Positions 18,724 to 26,225 of a stretch of DNA of 64,000 nt are shown here, one piece after another. The stretch's first letter is position 1; every line of letters starts with the position of its first letter. A program made the position numbers and the translations under genes. The notes beneath the pieces were generated by a model, which had not been told where the DNA came from, ran no database searches, and saw nothing but the letters and a program-made list of their open reading frames with translations. Origin of the DNA: Actinomycetota bacterium. Lineage in GTDB: Bacteria; Actinomycetota; Actinomycetes; Actinomycetales; Dermatophilaceae. The DNA lies in contig JAIUNK010000007.1 of assembly GCA_020161845.1 (NCBI GenBank), positions 62,001 to 126,000 on the forward strand, in the 5' to 3' direction.

Positions 18724-18897
18724 GCTGACCCATCCTTCCGAGGAGACTGGCGACCACTGGGGTCCTCCAGGGCGCAGGTCGTTAATCGGCGGATTCGCCT
18801 GCGAGACAAGGTTGTTAACGGCATTAATCTCACATCGCACCAGGCCGCGGCCGGTGAATCGCTGCGGCGCAGCCGCCGCCTGGCTACAGTGACCCCC
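18724..18897. promoter_or_regulatory. Divergent promoter region, MCP and barstar/RNase genes
   Basis: A 174-bp spacer with an AT-richer core (gttaatcgg, gttaacggcattaatc) drives genes on both strands. No site matches a sigma consensus well enough to assign. The AT-rich strings are clearly unlike the flanking coding DNA. Confidence 0.4.
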
Positions 18898-19380
18898 ATG
18901 TCCGCCCCCGCGCCGCCGTACCTTGCGGACGTCATTCCGGGGCTGCGCGGGCGCGGCGTGGTGCTGGCCGATCCGGCCGATTTCGCCGACATCGCGCTGA
19001 CCCTGCTCGGCGCCGGATACACGGTGTGCGAGATCGACGGCGGCGAGCTGACCACCCGACGCCTCGTCCTGCCGGCGCTTGCGGACGCGCTGCACCTGCC
19101 CGGCGCCGCGGACCGCAACCTCGACGCCCTGATGGACACCCTGCGCGACCTGCCGGACCGGTGGCCGCGGGCCGACCGCCTCGTGCTGCTGTGGCGCGCG
19201 GCGGAGCAGTTCATCGAGGGCGAGCCGCAGGTCTGGGAGGAGGTCGCCGACATTCTGCGGCAGGCCTCCCGGGAGCTGCGCGGCGCCGCGTTCGCGTTCG
19301 AGACCGTGGCGTTCGTGGACGGGTACGACGTGCCGCCGCTGCTCCTCGGCGTACCGCACCATCCGGGATCGGTGCCGTGA
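18898..19380 (+). CDS. Barstar-family ribonuclease inhibitor
   Basis: 160 residues from ATG 18898. The segment [22 protein letters not shown] followed by [15 protein letters not shown] is the barstar pattern (strand, helix, then the N-x-D-A-L-x-D loop that plugs the RNase active site). It is longer than classic barstar (about 90 residues), with extra N- and C-terminal arms. It overlaps by four bases a gene for an RNase Sa/barnase-type ribonuclease, so it very likely serves as the cytoplasmic immunity protein. Order (inhibitor first) fits a protective arrangement. Confidence 0.88.
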   Translation: MSAPAPPYLADVIPGLRGRGVVLADPADFADIALTLLGAGYTVCEIDGGELTTRRLVLPALADALHLPGAADRNLDALMDTLRDLPDRWPRADRLVLLWRAAEQFIEGEPQVWEEVADILRQASRELRGAAFAFETVAFVDGYDVPPLLLGVPHHPGSVP

Positions 19381-19952
19381 AGCCCGGCGCGAAGGGGGCG
19401 TTGGCCAAGACGTTCGGCTCCCCCTCGTTGTGGCCGCTGTGGGCGATCCTGCTGATCGGGGCCGTGCTGCTGCTCGGCCGGGGCTGCGCCCCGGGAGCGG
19501 CCCAGCGGCCCTCGGCCGCGGCGACGACCACCGTGACCAAGACCGTGACCGTGCCGGCGACCGCCCGCGGCGGCAGCTCGGCGGCCACGGCGCTGTCCGG
19601 CGAGCCCGCCCGCGGCCCGGCCGGCGCGCCGGTCACGGCCACCGAACGCAGCGTGGCCCGGTGCGACATCGACCGACTGCCCACCGAGGCCCGGCGTACG
19701 GTCGACCTCGTCACCGCGGGTGGCCCCTTCCCCTACCCGCGCAACGACGGCGTCGTCTTCCGCAACGCCGAGCGACTGCTGCCGGCGAAGCCGGCCAACT
19801 ACTACCGGGAATACACGGTGGACACGCCTCAGGAGGACAGCCGCGGGGCCCGGCGGATCGTCACCGGTGGGGGTTCGGCGCGGGCCCCCGAGCAGTGGTA
19901 TTACACCAACGACCACTACCAGTCGTTCTGCCAGATCACCGGCCTGCCCTGA
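19377..19952 (+). CDS. Secreted or membrane-anchored guanyl-specific ribonuclease (RNase Sa/barnase type)
   Basis: 191 residues from GTG 19377, fixed by GTGA overlap with the barstar gene. A hydrophobic segment ([15 protein letters not shown], about 19-33) is followed by a Thr/Ala-rich spacer and a ribonuclease domain starting [11 protein letters not shown]. Catalytic residues line up with RNase Sa: Glu in YYREYTV, Arg in ARRIVTGG and His in [23 protein letters not shown] is the guanine-binding region. The protein would cleave RNA outside the cell, either for phosphate scavenging or as a weapon against competitors. The anchor may be an uncleaved signal or a signal peptide; the RGC is not a classic lipobox. 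Confidence 0.92.
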   Translation: MKPGAKGALAKTFGSPSLWPLWAILLIGAVLLLGRGCAPGAAQRPSAAATTTVTKTVTVPATARGGSSAATALSGEPARGPAGAPVTATERSVARCDIDRLPTEARRTVDLVTAGGPFPYPRNDGVVFRNAERLLPAKPANYYREYTVDTPQEDSRGARRIVTGGGSARAPEQWYYTNDHYQSFCQITGLP

Positions 19953-20005
19953 CCCGGGCCCACCGATCGCTGAGCCCCGATCGCCCGGCCCCGATCGCCC
20001 GGCGC

Positions 20006-20647
20006 TCAGATCGTGATCTGGCCCGTCGGCGTGTCGAAGGTGACTGACAGCAACCCGGCGTGCCCCTTGGGGGCCAGGAACGTGAAGTCGATGACCGAGG
20101 AGGTCGCGTCGGCGGGGAGCCCGAGCCAATCGCAGACCCGCTGCGGATCGCCGGCGATCGTCAGCCCCGAGATCGTCACCTTGGGCTCGATGTCGAGCGC
20201 TCCCGAGGGGTGCAGCTCGGGGTTGGTGAACTCCACGAAGAACGGCAGTTGTGGGTCGTTGAGCAGACCGTTCACGCCGACCTGGCGCCAGTCCAGGCGG
20301 CGACCGTCGGGGAAGACCCGGTGTCCCTCCGCGCACTCTCGGCCGAGCCGGCGCTCCACGGCGGCGATGTCGTCGACCCGGACCACCCACCCCAGCCAGC
20401 CGCCGCCCTCCCCGCAGGCCGCCTTGACGGCCTGGCCGAAGAGGGCCTTGTCGGTGGCGGGGTGTTCGAGCGGCTCGACCACTTCGACGTATCGCTCGTG
20501 CGCCATCGGCAGGATCATGTTGCGGGTGCCGAAGGGCGGATGCACCCCGCCGTTGACGGCCCGAACGCCGAGCTGCTCGGCCAGTCGGTCCGCGGTCGCG
20601 CGCACCCCGTCCGGTTCCGCGGCGTAGGACACATGGTCGACTCGCAT
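20006..20647 (-). CDS. VOC superfamily (glyoxalase-like) protein
   Basis: 213 residues from ATG 20647 (MRVDHVSYAAEPDG); a more distant in-frame ATG has no ribosome site. DHVSYA at the start and YVEVVEPLEHP later match the glyoxalase-like domain family with a paired beta-alpha-beta fold. Substrate unknown. It is convergent with the ribonuclease gene and lies 37 bp after the start of a SpoU methyltransferase gene on the same strand. Confidence 0.8.
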   Translation of the reverse strand: MRVDHVSYAAEPDGVRATADRLAEQLGVRAVNGGVHPPFGTRNMILPMAHERYVEVVEPLEHPATDKALFGQAVKAACGEGGGWLGWVVRVDDIAAVERRLGRECAEGHRVFPDGRRLDWRQVGVNGLLNDPQLPFFVEFTNPELHPSGALDIEPKVTISGLTIAGDPQRVCDWLGLPADATSSVIDFTFLAPKGHAGLLSVTFDTPTGQITI

Positions 20648-20684
20648 GCGGCCATCGTGGCACATCACGGGGGTGACTCCAGAA

Positions 20685-21515
20685 TCACCCCGGGCTCGTG
20701 GCGGCGCGTGCCGCCAGCCGCTGGCGGACCGCCTCGTAGAGCACGATCGCGGCGGCGGTGGCCACGTTGAGGGAGTCGGCGCGGCCGGCCATCGGGATGC
20801 GGACCCGGTGCGTCGCCGCGTCGAGCGCGACGGCGTCGAGGCCGGTCTGCTCGGTGCCGACGGCCACGGCCACCGGGCCGGTCAGATCGACGTCGGTGTG
20901 CCGCAGATCGGTGTCGGGCGTGGTGGCGACCAGGGCGATGCCACGGTCGGCGAGCCACCCGAGCGTCTCGGCGGTGGTCGCGGCGGCGACCGGTACGGCG
21001 TAGACGGTGCCCTTGCTGGCCCGGATGACGTTCGGGTTGCCCCAGTCCGTGACCGGGTCGGCCGCGATCACGGCCGCGACCCCGGCCGCGTCGGCGGTGC
21101 GCAGCATCGCGCCGAGGTTGCCGGGCTTCTCCACCCCTTGACTGAGCAGCAGGAGCGGAGCGGCCGGCAGCGTCAGGTCGGCGAGGGCCCGCCCGGGCTG
21201 GGCCGCGACCGCCAGCACCCCGTCCGGCCCCTCCCGGTAGGCGACCTTGTCGAAGACCGCCCGGGAGAGCCGCACCACCTCGCCGCCGGCGGCCCGGACG
21301 GCGGCGGCCAGCGGTACGGCGTCCTGCGGCGCCGCCATCAGTTCCTCGCACAGGTAGAGGGCGTGCGGCCGCACCCCGGCGGCGACGGCCAGGCTCGTTT
21401 CGGCCAGCCCCTCGATCAGCGTGTGGCCGGCCGCGTCGCGGGCACGTCGCCGCCGCAGCGCGACCAGCGCCTTGACCCGGGGGTTGGCCAGGCTGGTGAT
21501 CTGCAGATCCGTCAT
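20685..21515 (-). CDS. SpoU/TrmH-family RNA 2'-O-methyltransferase
   Basis: 276 residues, ATG start. An N-terminal substrate-binding domain (ITSLANPRVKALVALRRRR) precedes a trefoil-knot SPOUT domain with its three motifs: EKPGNLGAMLRTADAAG, VAVAVGTEQTGL and IPMAGRADSLNVATAAAI. It methylates a ribose in rRNA or tRNA using SAM. Which nucleotide is targeted cannot be said; thiostrepton-resistance-type 23S methyltransferases are close relatives. Upstream is a strong hairpin and a G-rich repeat field. Confidence 0.93.
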   Translation of the reverse strand: MTDLQITSLANPRVKALVALRRRRARDAAGHTLIEGLAETSLAVAAGVRPHALYLCEELMAAPQDAVPLAAAVRAAGGEVVRLSRAVFDKVAYREGPDGVLAVAAQPGRALADLTLPAAPLLLLSQGVEKPGNLGAMLRTADAAGVAAVIAADPVTDWGNPNVIRASKGTVYAVPVAAATTAETLGWLADRGIALVATTPDTDLRHTDVDLTGPVAVAVGTEQTGLDAVALDAATHRVRIPMAGRADSLNVATAAAIVLYEAVRQRLAARAATSPG

Positions 21516-21546
21516 GGTGCCCCCAGCATTCCATCTCCCCGGAGCG

Positions 21547-21586
21547 CCCGAACGCCCCCGACGCTGGGGCGTCGGGGGCGTTCGGG
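21547..21586 (-). terminator. 18-bp perfect hairpin
   Basis: cccgaacgcccccgacgc (21547-21564) pairs with gcgtcgggggcgttcggg (21569-21586) around a 4-nt loop. It lies on the minus strand after the small gene ending at 21792 and before the methyltransferase start, consistent with a terminator; no T-run. Confidence 0.65.
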
Positions 21587-21644
21587 GCGTCTGGGGTCTG
21601 CAGGCCGCCGGAGTCGTCAGCGGGTGGGCGCTGCTCGGGCCGCT

Positions 21645-21729
21645 GGCCGTCGGGTGGGGTGCCGGTGGCCGTCGGGTGGGGTGCCGGTGGTGGCCGTCGG
21701 GTGGGGTGCCGGTGGGGTGCGGGTGGGGC
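21645..21729 (+). repeat. Three 22-nt G-rich repeats with G-quadruplex potential
   Basis: ggccgtcgggtggggtgccg(gt) occurs at 21645-21666, 21667-21688 and 21692-21713. The tail continues ggggtgcgggtgggg, giving five G-runs of three or more with short loops on the plus strand. The stretch 21516-21791 holds no gene. Confidence 0.8.
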
Positions 21730-21791
21730 GTTCGAGCGGCGCTTTCGTGGGGCGGTGCGCCAGCGCTTGCTGGAGTTCGCGGCTGGTGGGA

Positions 21792-22049
21792 TCAGCGCTC
21801 GTGCGGGAAGAACATCCCGCCCGGGCACAGATCTCCGGCCACCAGCGCCTCGGACAGGTCGGACATGGCCCGTGCGTAGCCGCGCAGGTATTCGTCGTCC
21901 GGCCCGGTGCCGTCGGTGTGCGTCTCGGCCAGGAGGCGCTGCGACAAGCTCGCGGCGAAATCGGCGATGCGCAGATGGTTGGCGAAGAGGGGATCGGCGG
22001 CGCTAGCCCCGTCCCAGCCCACGCCTCGGGTGTCGGCGGAAATCAGCAA
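21792..22049 (-). CDS. Small hypothetical protein, probable non-ATG start
   Basis: About 85 residues. A perfect aaaggagg lies just upstream of TTG 22049 (4-nt gap), CTG 22046 (7-nt gap) and ATT 22043; TTG or CTG is preferred to a far ATG at 22094, which would put the ribosome site inside the gene. The product (...LRIADFAASLSQRLLAETH...GYARAMSDLSEALVAGDLCPGGMFF) is acidic and probably helical with no membrane segment; I do not recognise it. A -35-like ttgacg with a 17-bp gap to attgat lies at 22098-22126 on this strand. Confidence 0.55.
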   Translation of the reverse strand: MLISADTRGVGWDGASAADPLFANHLRIADFAASLSQRLLAETHTDGTGPDDEYLRGYARAMSDLSEALVAGDLCPGGMFFPHER

Positions 22050-22248
22050 AGCTCCTCCTTTCGAGAAACTCGTCGTGACGAAGTGGTGTAGCACTGGATC
22101 AATCGACCCATATTCCCCGCCGTCAAGGATTCCGCGGCCACGAATTCACAACTGGCATCTATCGCAGAAGTCGCAGGTCGGAGCAGGTGTCGCAGTCAGA
22201 CGAGTGACCTTTCTAGGCGACATTGAGGGGCCCAAAGAATGCGGGTGC

Positions 22249-22274
22249 GTCCAATACGGACGGCCGTTCTGGAC
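22249..22274. promoter_or_regulatory. 26-bp imperfect palindrome in a gene-free spacer
   Basis: gtccaatacggac/ggccgttctggac is symmetric at about 20 of 26 positions. It lies in the 269-bp spacer (22050-22318) between the small hypothetical gene and the HAD gene. It could be an operator for the minus-strand gene. Nothing else is evident in that spacer. Confidence 0.35.
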
Positions 22275-22318
22275 GCTGGTGAATTGCGGAGAATAGCGGC
22301 GGTCAGAGCCAATCGAGC

Positions 22319-23224
22319 TCAGGCGCAACAGCTTCCGGAACACGCCGGCGGCAGCGCCCGGAGCACGTCCGCGACACCGTCGGCCAGGACGTGTCCGGTG
22401 ACCAGCTTCGCGACCGCCTTCACTTCGTCGGGTGCGTTGCCCATGGCCACCCCGCAGGCGGCCCAGGCGAGCATCTCGCAGTCGTTGCGCTGGTCCCCGA
22501 CGGCGACCGTACGCCGCCGCGGGATCCGCTCCCACCGACGCACCCGCTCCAGCCCGGACGCCTTACTGACGCCCTCCCCGGCGATGTCGAGCCAGGCCGT
22601 GAAGCCGACCGCGTAGTTCACGCCGGTCAGGCCGACCCGCTCGACCAGGTCCAGGAAGTCCTGCGCGGTGCCACTCGGGCTGCGGAAGGTCACCCGGGTC
22701 GCGGGCCCGGCGACCAGCTCCGCCCAGTCGACGACCCGGACCGTGCCGTCGAGTTCGCCGGGGTCGAATTCGGCGCTCACCTTGAACCCCAGACCGACCT
22801 CTTCGACCGCGACCCGCGCATCGGGCCAGGAGTCGCGCAGCACGGCGAGGGCCGGCGCGGGATCGAACGTGTGGGTGCGCAGCACCCGGGCGCCGTCGGG
22901 GGCGGCCGGGTCGAGCTCGGCCAGCACCGCGCCGTTGCTGGCCACGACGTACCCCTCGGTCATCCCGAGCGATTCCGCCACGGGCCGGGCGGCCACCAAC
23001 GAGCGCCCGGTGGCGATGACGATCTCGTGCCCGGCAGCGCGGGCCGCGGTCACCGCGTCGGCCACGACCGGGGACAGGGTGCCGTCGTGGTGCAGCAGGG
23101 TGCCGTCGATGTCCAGGGCGACGAGGTGCCGGCCGTGGGCCGTGGGCAGCGTGACGCCGGCGGCGGGCCACGACGGCGCCCCGCGCCGCGCGCCGGCCGC
23201 CTGAGGCAGCGTCTCCACGCGCAT
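22319..23224 (-). CDS. HAD-superfamily Cof-type phosphatase
   Basis: 301 residues, ATG with aaggggg close upstream. HAD motif I is LVALDIDGTLLHHDG (nucleophile Asp, about residue 38), motif II lies in VIATGRS and motif IV in VAVGDQRNDCEM. The Cof-type cap between motifs II and III is present. Relatives dephosphorylate sugar phosphates, pyridoxal phosphate or nucleotides; the substrate cannot be named. It ends CSGSCCA, an unusual Cys-rich tail. Confidence 0.92.
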   Translation of the reverse strand: MRVETLPQAAGARRGAPSWPAAGVTLPTAHGRHLVALDIDGTLLHHDGTLSPVVADAVTAARAAGHEIVIATGRSLVAARPVAESLGMTEGYVVASNGAVLAELDPAAPDGARVLRTHTFDPAPALAVLRDSWPDARVAVEEVGLGFKVSAEFDPGELDGTVRVVDWAELVAGPATRVTFRSPSGTAQDFLDLVERVGLTGVNYAVGFTAWLDIAGEGVSKASGLERVRRWERIPRRRTVAVGDQRNDCEMLAWAACGVAMGNAPDEVKAVAKLVTGHVLADGVADVLRALPPACSGSCCA

Positions 23225-23361
23225 CGGCCCCCCTTGCTGAACCTCGTGGTGTGCGGACCGAACGGCAGGTCGCCGATCAGCCCTCCCCGATCGACGGGTC
23301 GCCGATCAGTGCTCCTCCTATCGGCGGGTGACGACCGGTCGTGCACGGGATGTGCCGGCCA

Positions 23362-23430
23362 CGCCACGCAGCCCGACGCCCCCGCCAGCACAGGACCGCC
23401 GGACCCGCCACGCAGCCCGACGCCCCCGCC
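23362..23430. repeat. 25-bp direct repeat pair
   Basis: cgccacgcagcccgacgccc (plus ccgcc) is found at 23362-23386 and 23406-23430, 44 bp apart, in the 254-bp spacer between the HAD gene and the ABC permease gene. No gene is seen in this spacer. Confidence 0.8.
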
Positions 23431-23442
23431 GGGGCGGGGGCG
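23421..23442 (-). terminator. GC hairpin after the ABC exporter operon
   Basis: cgcccccgcc (23421-23430) pairs with ggcgggggcg (23433-23442). It sits 37 bp beyond the permease stop on the minus strand and may end the exporter transcript. The arms are nearly continuous, so the innermost pairs would open to form the loop. Confidence 0.5.
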
Positions 23443-23478
23443 CCAGTTTTCCGGTGGCTCGCCGTGTCGTCAAGAGCC

Positions 23479-24771
23479 TTAGTCGGCGCTGCGCATCGCC
23501 TGCCGCCAGGACACCCGGCCGCCGCCGGCGAGGATGCTGCGCCGGTAGACCTTTTCGCCGAGCAGGATGGCCAGCGCCGCGAAGACGAGGGTGATCGCCA
23601 GCGCCGCGAGCGTCTGCCACAGCGGCACGCCCCCGCCCAGCATCCGCATCGGCATCGCGACCCCCGAGACGACCGGCACGAACGACAGCACCTGCTGCAC
23701 GCTGCCCTGGGCGAACGTGCCGCCCATGAACGCCACGAGCAGCAGCAGCTGCATCGGCTGGGTCGTCGTGGACAGGTCCTCCTGCCGGCTGGACAGCGAC
23801 CCGGCCACGGCCCACAGGCAGGCCAGCGCGATGAACCCGACGACGAAGAACGCGACGAACCAGCCGACGGGTCCGCTGACCGCGGTGACGAACTCCTTGT
23901 ACGGCGTGAACTGGAGCCCGATCAGCCCGGCCGCGACGAAGAGGACCATCTGGCCGAACGCCAGCACCGTGTTGCCGAGCACCTTGCCGGTGAGCAACTG
24001 CCGCAGCGGGATGGCGCTGGCGATGATCTCCACGATCCGGGACTGCTTCTCCTCGACCACGCTCTGCGCGATCGCTAGCCCGAACATCAAGCTGACCATG
24101 TAGAACATGACGCCGAGCACCAGACCGGTGATCATGCGCACGATCATCTCGGTGCCGCTGCCCTCCAACTGGTCGGTGCGCAGGGCGGTGCCCTGGTTCA
24201 GCGCCTCGAGCGTCGTCCCGGCGGCCTGGGCGTTGCTGGCCAGCGCCTCGGCCCGGACCGTCTGCGCCGCGACGGCCTGCAGCGCGCTGGGCGGGGTGTC
24301 GTTCTTGGTGGTCAGCGTCCACGCTCCGTCGCGCTGATGCAGGTAGACATCCGCGGATCCGTCGCGCAGCTGGGCCCGGGCGGCCTCGTCACCGGCGGCA
24401 CGACGGACCTGCACCGAGTTCTTGTCGTCCGCGGCGTGCGCGGCGGTGCCGATGCGCCCGGCCAGGTCCTGCGCCGACTGGGTGGTCGTCACGACGTTCC
24501 ATTGCGCGCCCTTGCCGAGGATGAAGCCCTGCACGGCGAAGATCGCCAGCATGATGACCATCGTCATCAGCGTGGAGACCAGGAAGTTCTTGTCGGTGAT
24601 GCGGACCTGGATCTCGCGGACGGCCACCACCGGCCAGGCGCGGATGCCCCGCGTCGGCGACTCGACCGCGCCGGCGTCGGGCCGGGATGCGCGCTCGGCC
24701 GCGGCGACCGTCGGGTCGCCCGTCGAGCCGGCCGAGTGGTCGGTGTGGCGGTGTTCGGTCGTGCTGCTCAT
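23479..24771 (-). CDS. ABC-2 type permease, NatB-like
   Basis: 430 residues, ATG. A polar N-terminus (MSSTTEHRHTDHSAG) precedes a first helix (STLMTMVIMLAIFAVQGF), a long extracytoplasmic domain, and five or more helices after residue 230, ending in a basic tail. This is the NatB/YhaP layout of sodium or drug-extruding ABC-2 exporters. The start overlaps the stop of the ATPase gene by four bases, so the two proteins form one transporter. The substrate is unknown. Confidence 0.88.
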   Translation of the reverse strand: MSSTTEHRHTDHSAGSTGDPTVAAAERASRPDAGAVESPTRGIRAWPVVAVREIQVRITDKNFLVSTLMTMVIMLAIFAVQGFILGKGAQWNVVTTTQSAQDLAGRIGTAAHAADDKNSVQVRRAAGDEAARAQLRDGSADVYLHQRDGAWTLTTKNDTPPSALQAVAAQTVRAEALASNAQAAGTTLEALNQGTALRTDQLEGSGTEMIVRMITGLVLGVMFYMVSLMFGLAIAQSVVEEKQSRIVEIIASAIPLRQLLTGKVLGNTVLAFGQMVLFVAAGLIGLQFTPYKEFVTAVSGPVGWFVAFFVVGFIALACLWAVAGSLSSRQEDLSTTTQPMQLLLLVAFMGGTFAQGSVQQVLSFVPVVSGVAMPMRMLGGGVPLWQTLAALAITLVFAALAILLGEKVYRRSILAGGGRVSWRQAMRSAD

Positions 24772-25649
24772 GCCGTCACCTCGCGGTAGATCTCGGACAG
24801 GGTGGGGATCAGCGGCCCGAACTCGACCACGTCGCCCCTGCGCAGGGCCTCGGTCAGCAGGGCCCGGTCGGCACCGGCGGCGACCAGCTCGAGCACCGCC
24901 GTCCGACCGTCCACGTCGATCACGCTCACCCCGGCGATGTCGCGGGTCCAGCCGGCATCCCCGGAGAGCACCAGCCGGTGCCGGCTGCTCCCGGCGCCGC
25001 GCAGCTCCGCGACGGTGCCGCGCGCCGCGACCCGCCCGTGCGCGAGCACCACCAGCCGGTCGCAGAGCCGCTCGACGAGGTCGAGCTGGTGGCTGGAGAA
25101 GAGCACCGGCACCCCCTCCCTGGTGCGTTCCCGCAGCAGGCCGACCATCGCGTCGACGGCCATCGGGTCGAGCCCGGAGAACGGCTCGTCGAGGACGAGC
25201 GCCTGGGGGCTGCCGAGCAGCGCCGCGATGATCTGCACGCGCTGCTGGTTGCCCAGCGAGAGCTTCTCGACCTTGTCCTTGGCTCGGTCGGCGAGGCCGA
25301 ACCGCTCCAGCGCGTCGGTGGCCTCGCGCCGCGCCGCCTGCGCCTCCACGCCGTGCAACCGGCCCAGATAGACGAGCTGGTCCAGCACGGGCTGCTTCGG
25401 ATAGAGGCCGCGCTCCTCGGGCATGTAGCCGAACCGGCGCCGGTCCAGCGCCGTGATCGGTCGCCCGTCCCAGCGGACCTCGCCGTGGTGGATGCCGAGC
25501 ACCCCCATGATCATCCGCATCGTGGTGGTCTTGCCCGCGCCGTTGCCTCCGACGAAGCCCACCAGTTCCCCGGCGGGAACCGTGAAGCTCACCTGGTCGA
25601 CGGCCGTCAGGTCGCCGTACCGTCGGGTCAGTTCGTGCACGTCCAGCAT
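24768..25649 (-). CDS. ABC transporter ATP-binding protein, NatA-like
   Basis: 293 residues, ATG. Walker A is GGNGAGKTTT (about residue 38), the Q-loop lies in MPEERGLYPKQPV, the signature region reads LSLGNQQRV and Walker B is ALVLDEPFSGLD. The EERGLY segment and the C-terminal beta-rich extension (about 220-293) are typical of NatA/YhaQ-type ATPases. It powers the permease encoded immediately downstream. A 30-bp palindrome lies about 95 bp upstream. Confidence 0.94.
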   Translation of the reverse strand: MLDVHELTRRYGDLTAVDQVSFTVPAGELVGFVGGNGAGKTTTMRMIMGVLGIHHGEVRWDGRPITALDRRRFGYMPEERGLYPKQPVLDQLVYLGRLHGVEAQAARREATDALERFGLADRAKDKVEKLSLGNQQRVQIIAALLGSPQALVLDEPFSGLDPMAVDAMVGLLRERTREGVPVLFSSHQLDLVERLCDRLVVLAHGRVAARGTVAELRGAGSSRHRLVLSGDAGWTRDIAGVSVIDVDGRTAVLELVAAGADRALLTEALRRGDVVEFGPLIPTLSEIYREVTA

Positions 25650-25741
25650 GTCTGGCGCCCCTTTCCGTCCGGTGCTGGGTTCACCGTACGGCGGGTGCTG
25701 CGGGCACCGGATCCCCGTCAGGGCGGAACCGGCAGGCGGAG

Positions 25742-25771
25742 GGCGGGTGGTTTGCGCGCAAACCCTCCGCC
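25742..25771. promoter_or_regulatory. 30-bp palindrome upstream of the NatAB-like operon
   Basis: The core ggtttgcgcgcaaacc (25749-25764) is a perfect 16-bp palindrome, and ggcgg...ccgcc extends the symmetry to 25742-25771 with two mismatched pairs. It lies in the spacer before the exporter ATPase gene, where a TetR- or LuxR-type regulator could bind. No regulator gene is directly adjacent, but a two-component pair lies 600 bp upstream. Confidence 0.5.
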
Positions 25772-25781
25772 GAAAGGATGA

Positions 25782-25867
25782 GTCAGGCGCTCCCCGACGT
25801 CAGGCGCCAAGCCGACGTCAGGCGCCAAGCCGACGTCAGGCGCCAAGCCGACGTCAGGCGCTCCCCG
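25782..25867. repeat. 18-bp tandem repeats continuing from a gene's 3' end
   Basis: gacgtcaggcgccaagcc is repeated exactly at 25796-25813, 25814-25831 and 25832-25849, followed by a partial unit that contains the stop of the DUF6489-like gene (25854-25856). The string tcaggcgctccccg flanks the array on both sides. The gene end has evidently been copied outward. Confidence 0.9.
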
Positions 25868-26180
25868 AGCCGTCGCCCTCCGCGGACTCCCCGCCCTCGG
25901 CGTCGGCGCGCCGCTTGCTGCTGCTCCCGCGACTGCCGCGCGCAGTCCGGGCCGCCGCGCTGGCCCCCTGCGTGAACGCCCCGAACAGCGCCTGCTGCGC
26001 GGCCCCCATCGGCGTGAGCCATTCCTTCATGATCGCGGTCGGCGACATGAGATCCATCGCGCTGATCATGCGGCGCTGCATCTCGGTGAGCACCGCCTGC
26101 TGCATCGGTTCGAGGTCCGGCAACCCCATGAACGTGCGCAGTTCCTTCGGCGTGCAGTCGATGTCGAGCGAGATCTTCAT
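25854..26180 (-). CDS. DUF6489-like protein
   Basis: 108 residues, ATG. The first 65 residues (MKISLDIDCTPKELRTFMGL...MQQAVLTEMQRRM...MKEWLTPM) match a small conserved protein seen in many bacteria (DUF6489), with the FMGLPDLEPMQ motif. The C-terminal 40 residues are low-complexity Ser/Ala/Gly/Arg/Glu and poorly conserved. No function is established. The 3' end merges into an 18-bp repeat array. Confidence 0.75.
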   Translation of the reverse strand: MKISLDIDCTPKELRTFMGLPDLEPMQQAVLTEMQRRMISAMDLMSPTAIMKEWLTPMGAAQQALFGAFTQGASAAARTARGSRGSSSKRRADAEGGESAEGDGSGSA

Positions 26181-26225
26181 GGGGCCTCCTTGCCGTCGCG
26201 GCCCACAGTAGCCGGGTCTGCGGCC

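Noticed and set aside
18724-18860. Possible sigma-28 (FliA/WhiG) promoter for the chemotaxis gene, with GCCGTTAA and GCCGATTAA strings on the minus strand
   Set aside because: Spacing to any TAAA-like -35 is about 24 bp instead of 15, so the match is not convincing.
15778-18897. Very long plus-strand open frame running past purB into the barstar gene
   Set aside because: Only its last 160 codons are real (barstar). The rest is a GC-rich shadow frame of purB and of the antisense of the chemotaxis gene.
22050-22318. Riboswitch or tRNA-like element in the spacer before the HAD gene
   Set aside because: Only an imperfect palindrome is visible; no recognised aptamer core or cloverleaf could be drawn.
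25796-25849. CRISPR-like array of 18-bp repeats
   Set aside because: Repeats are directly contiguous without spacers and derive from the end of the adjacent gene.
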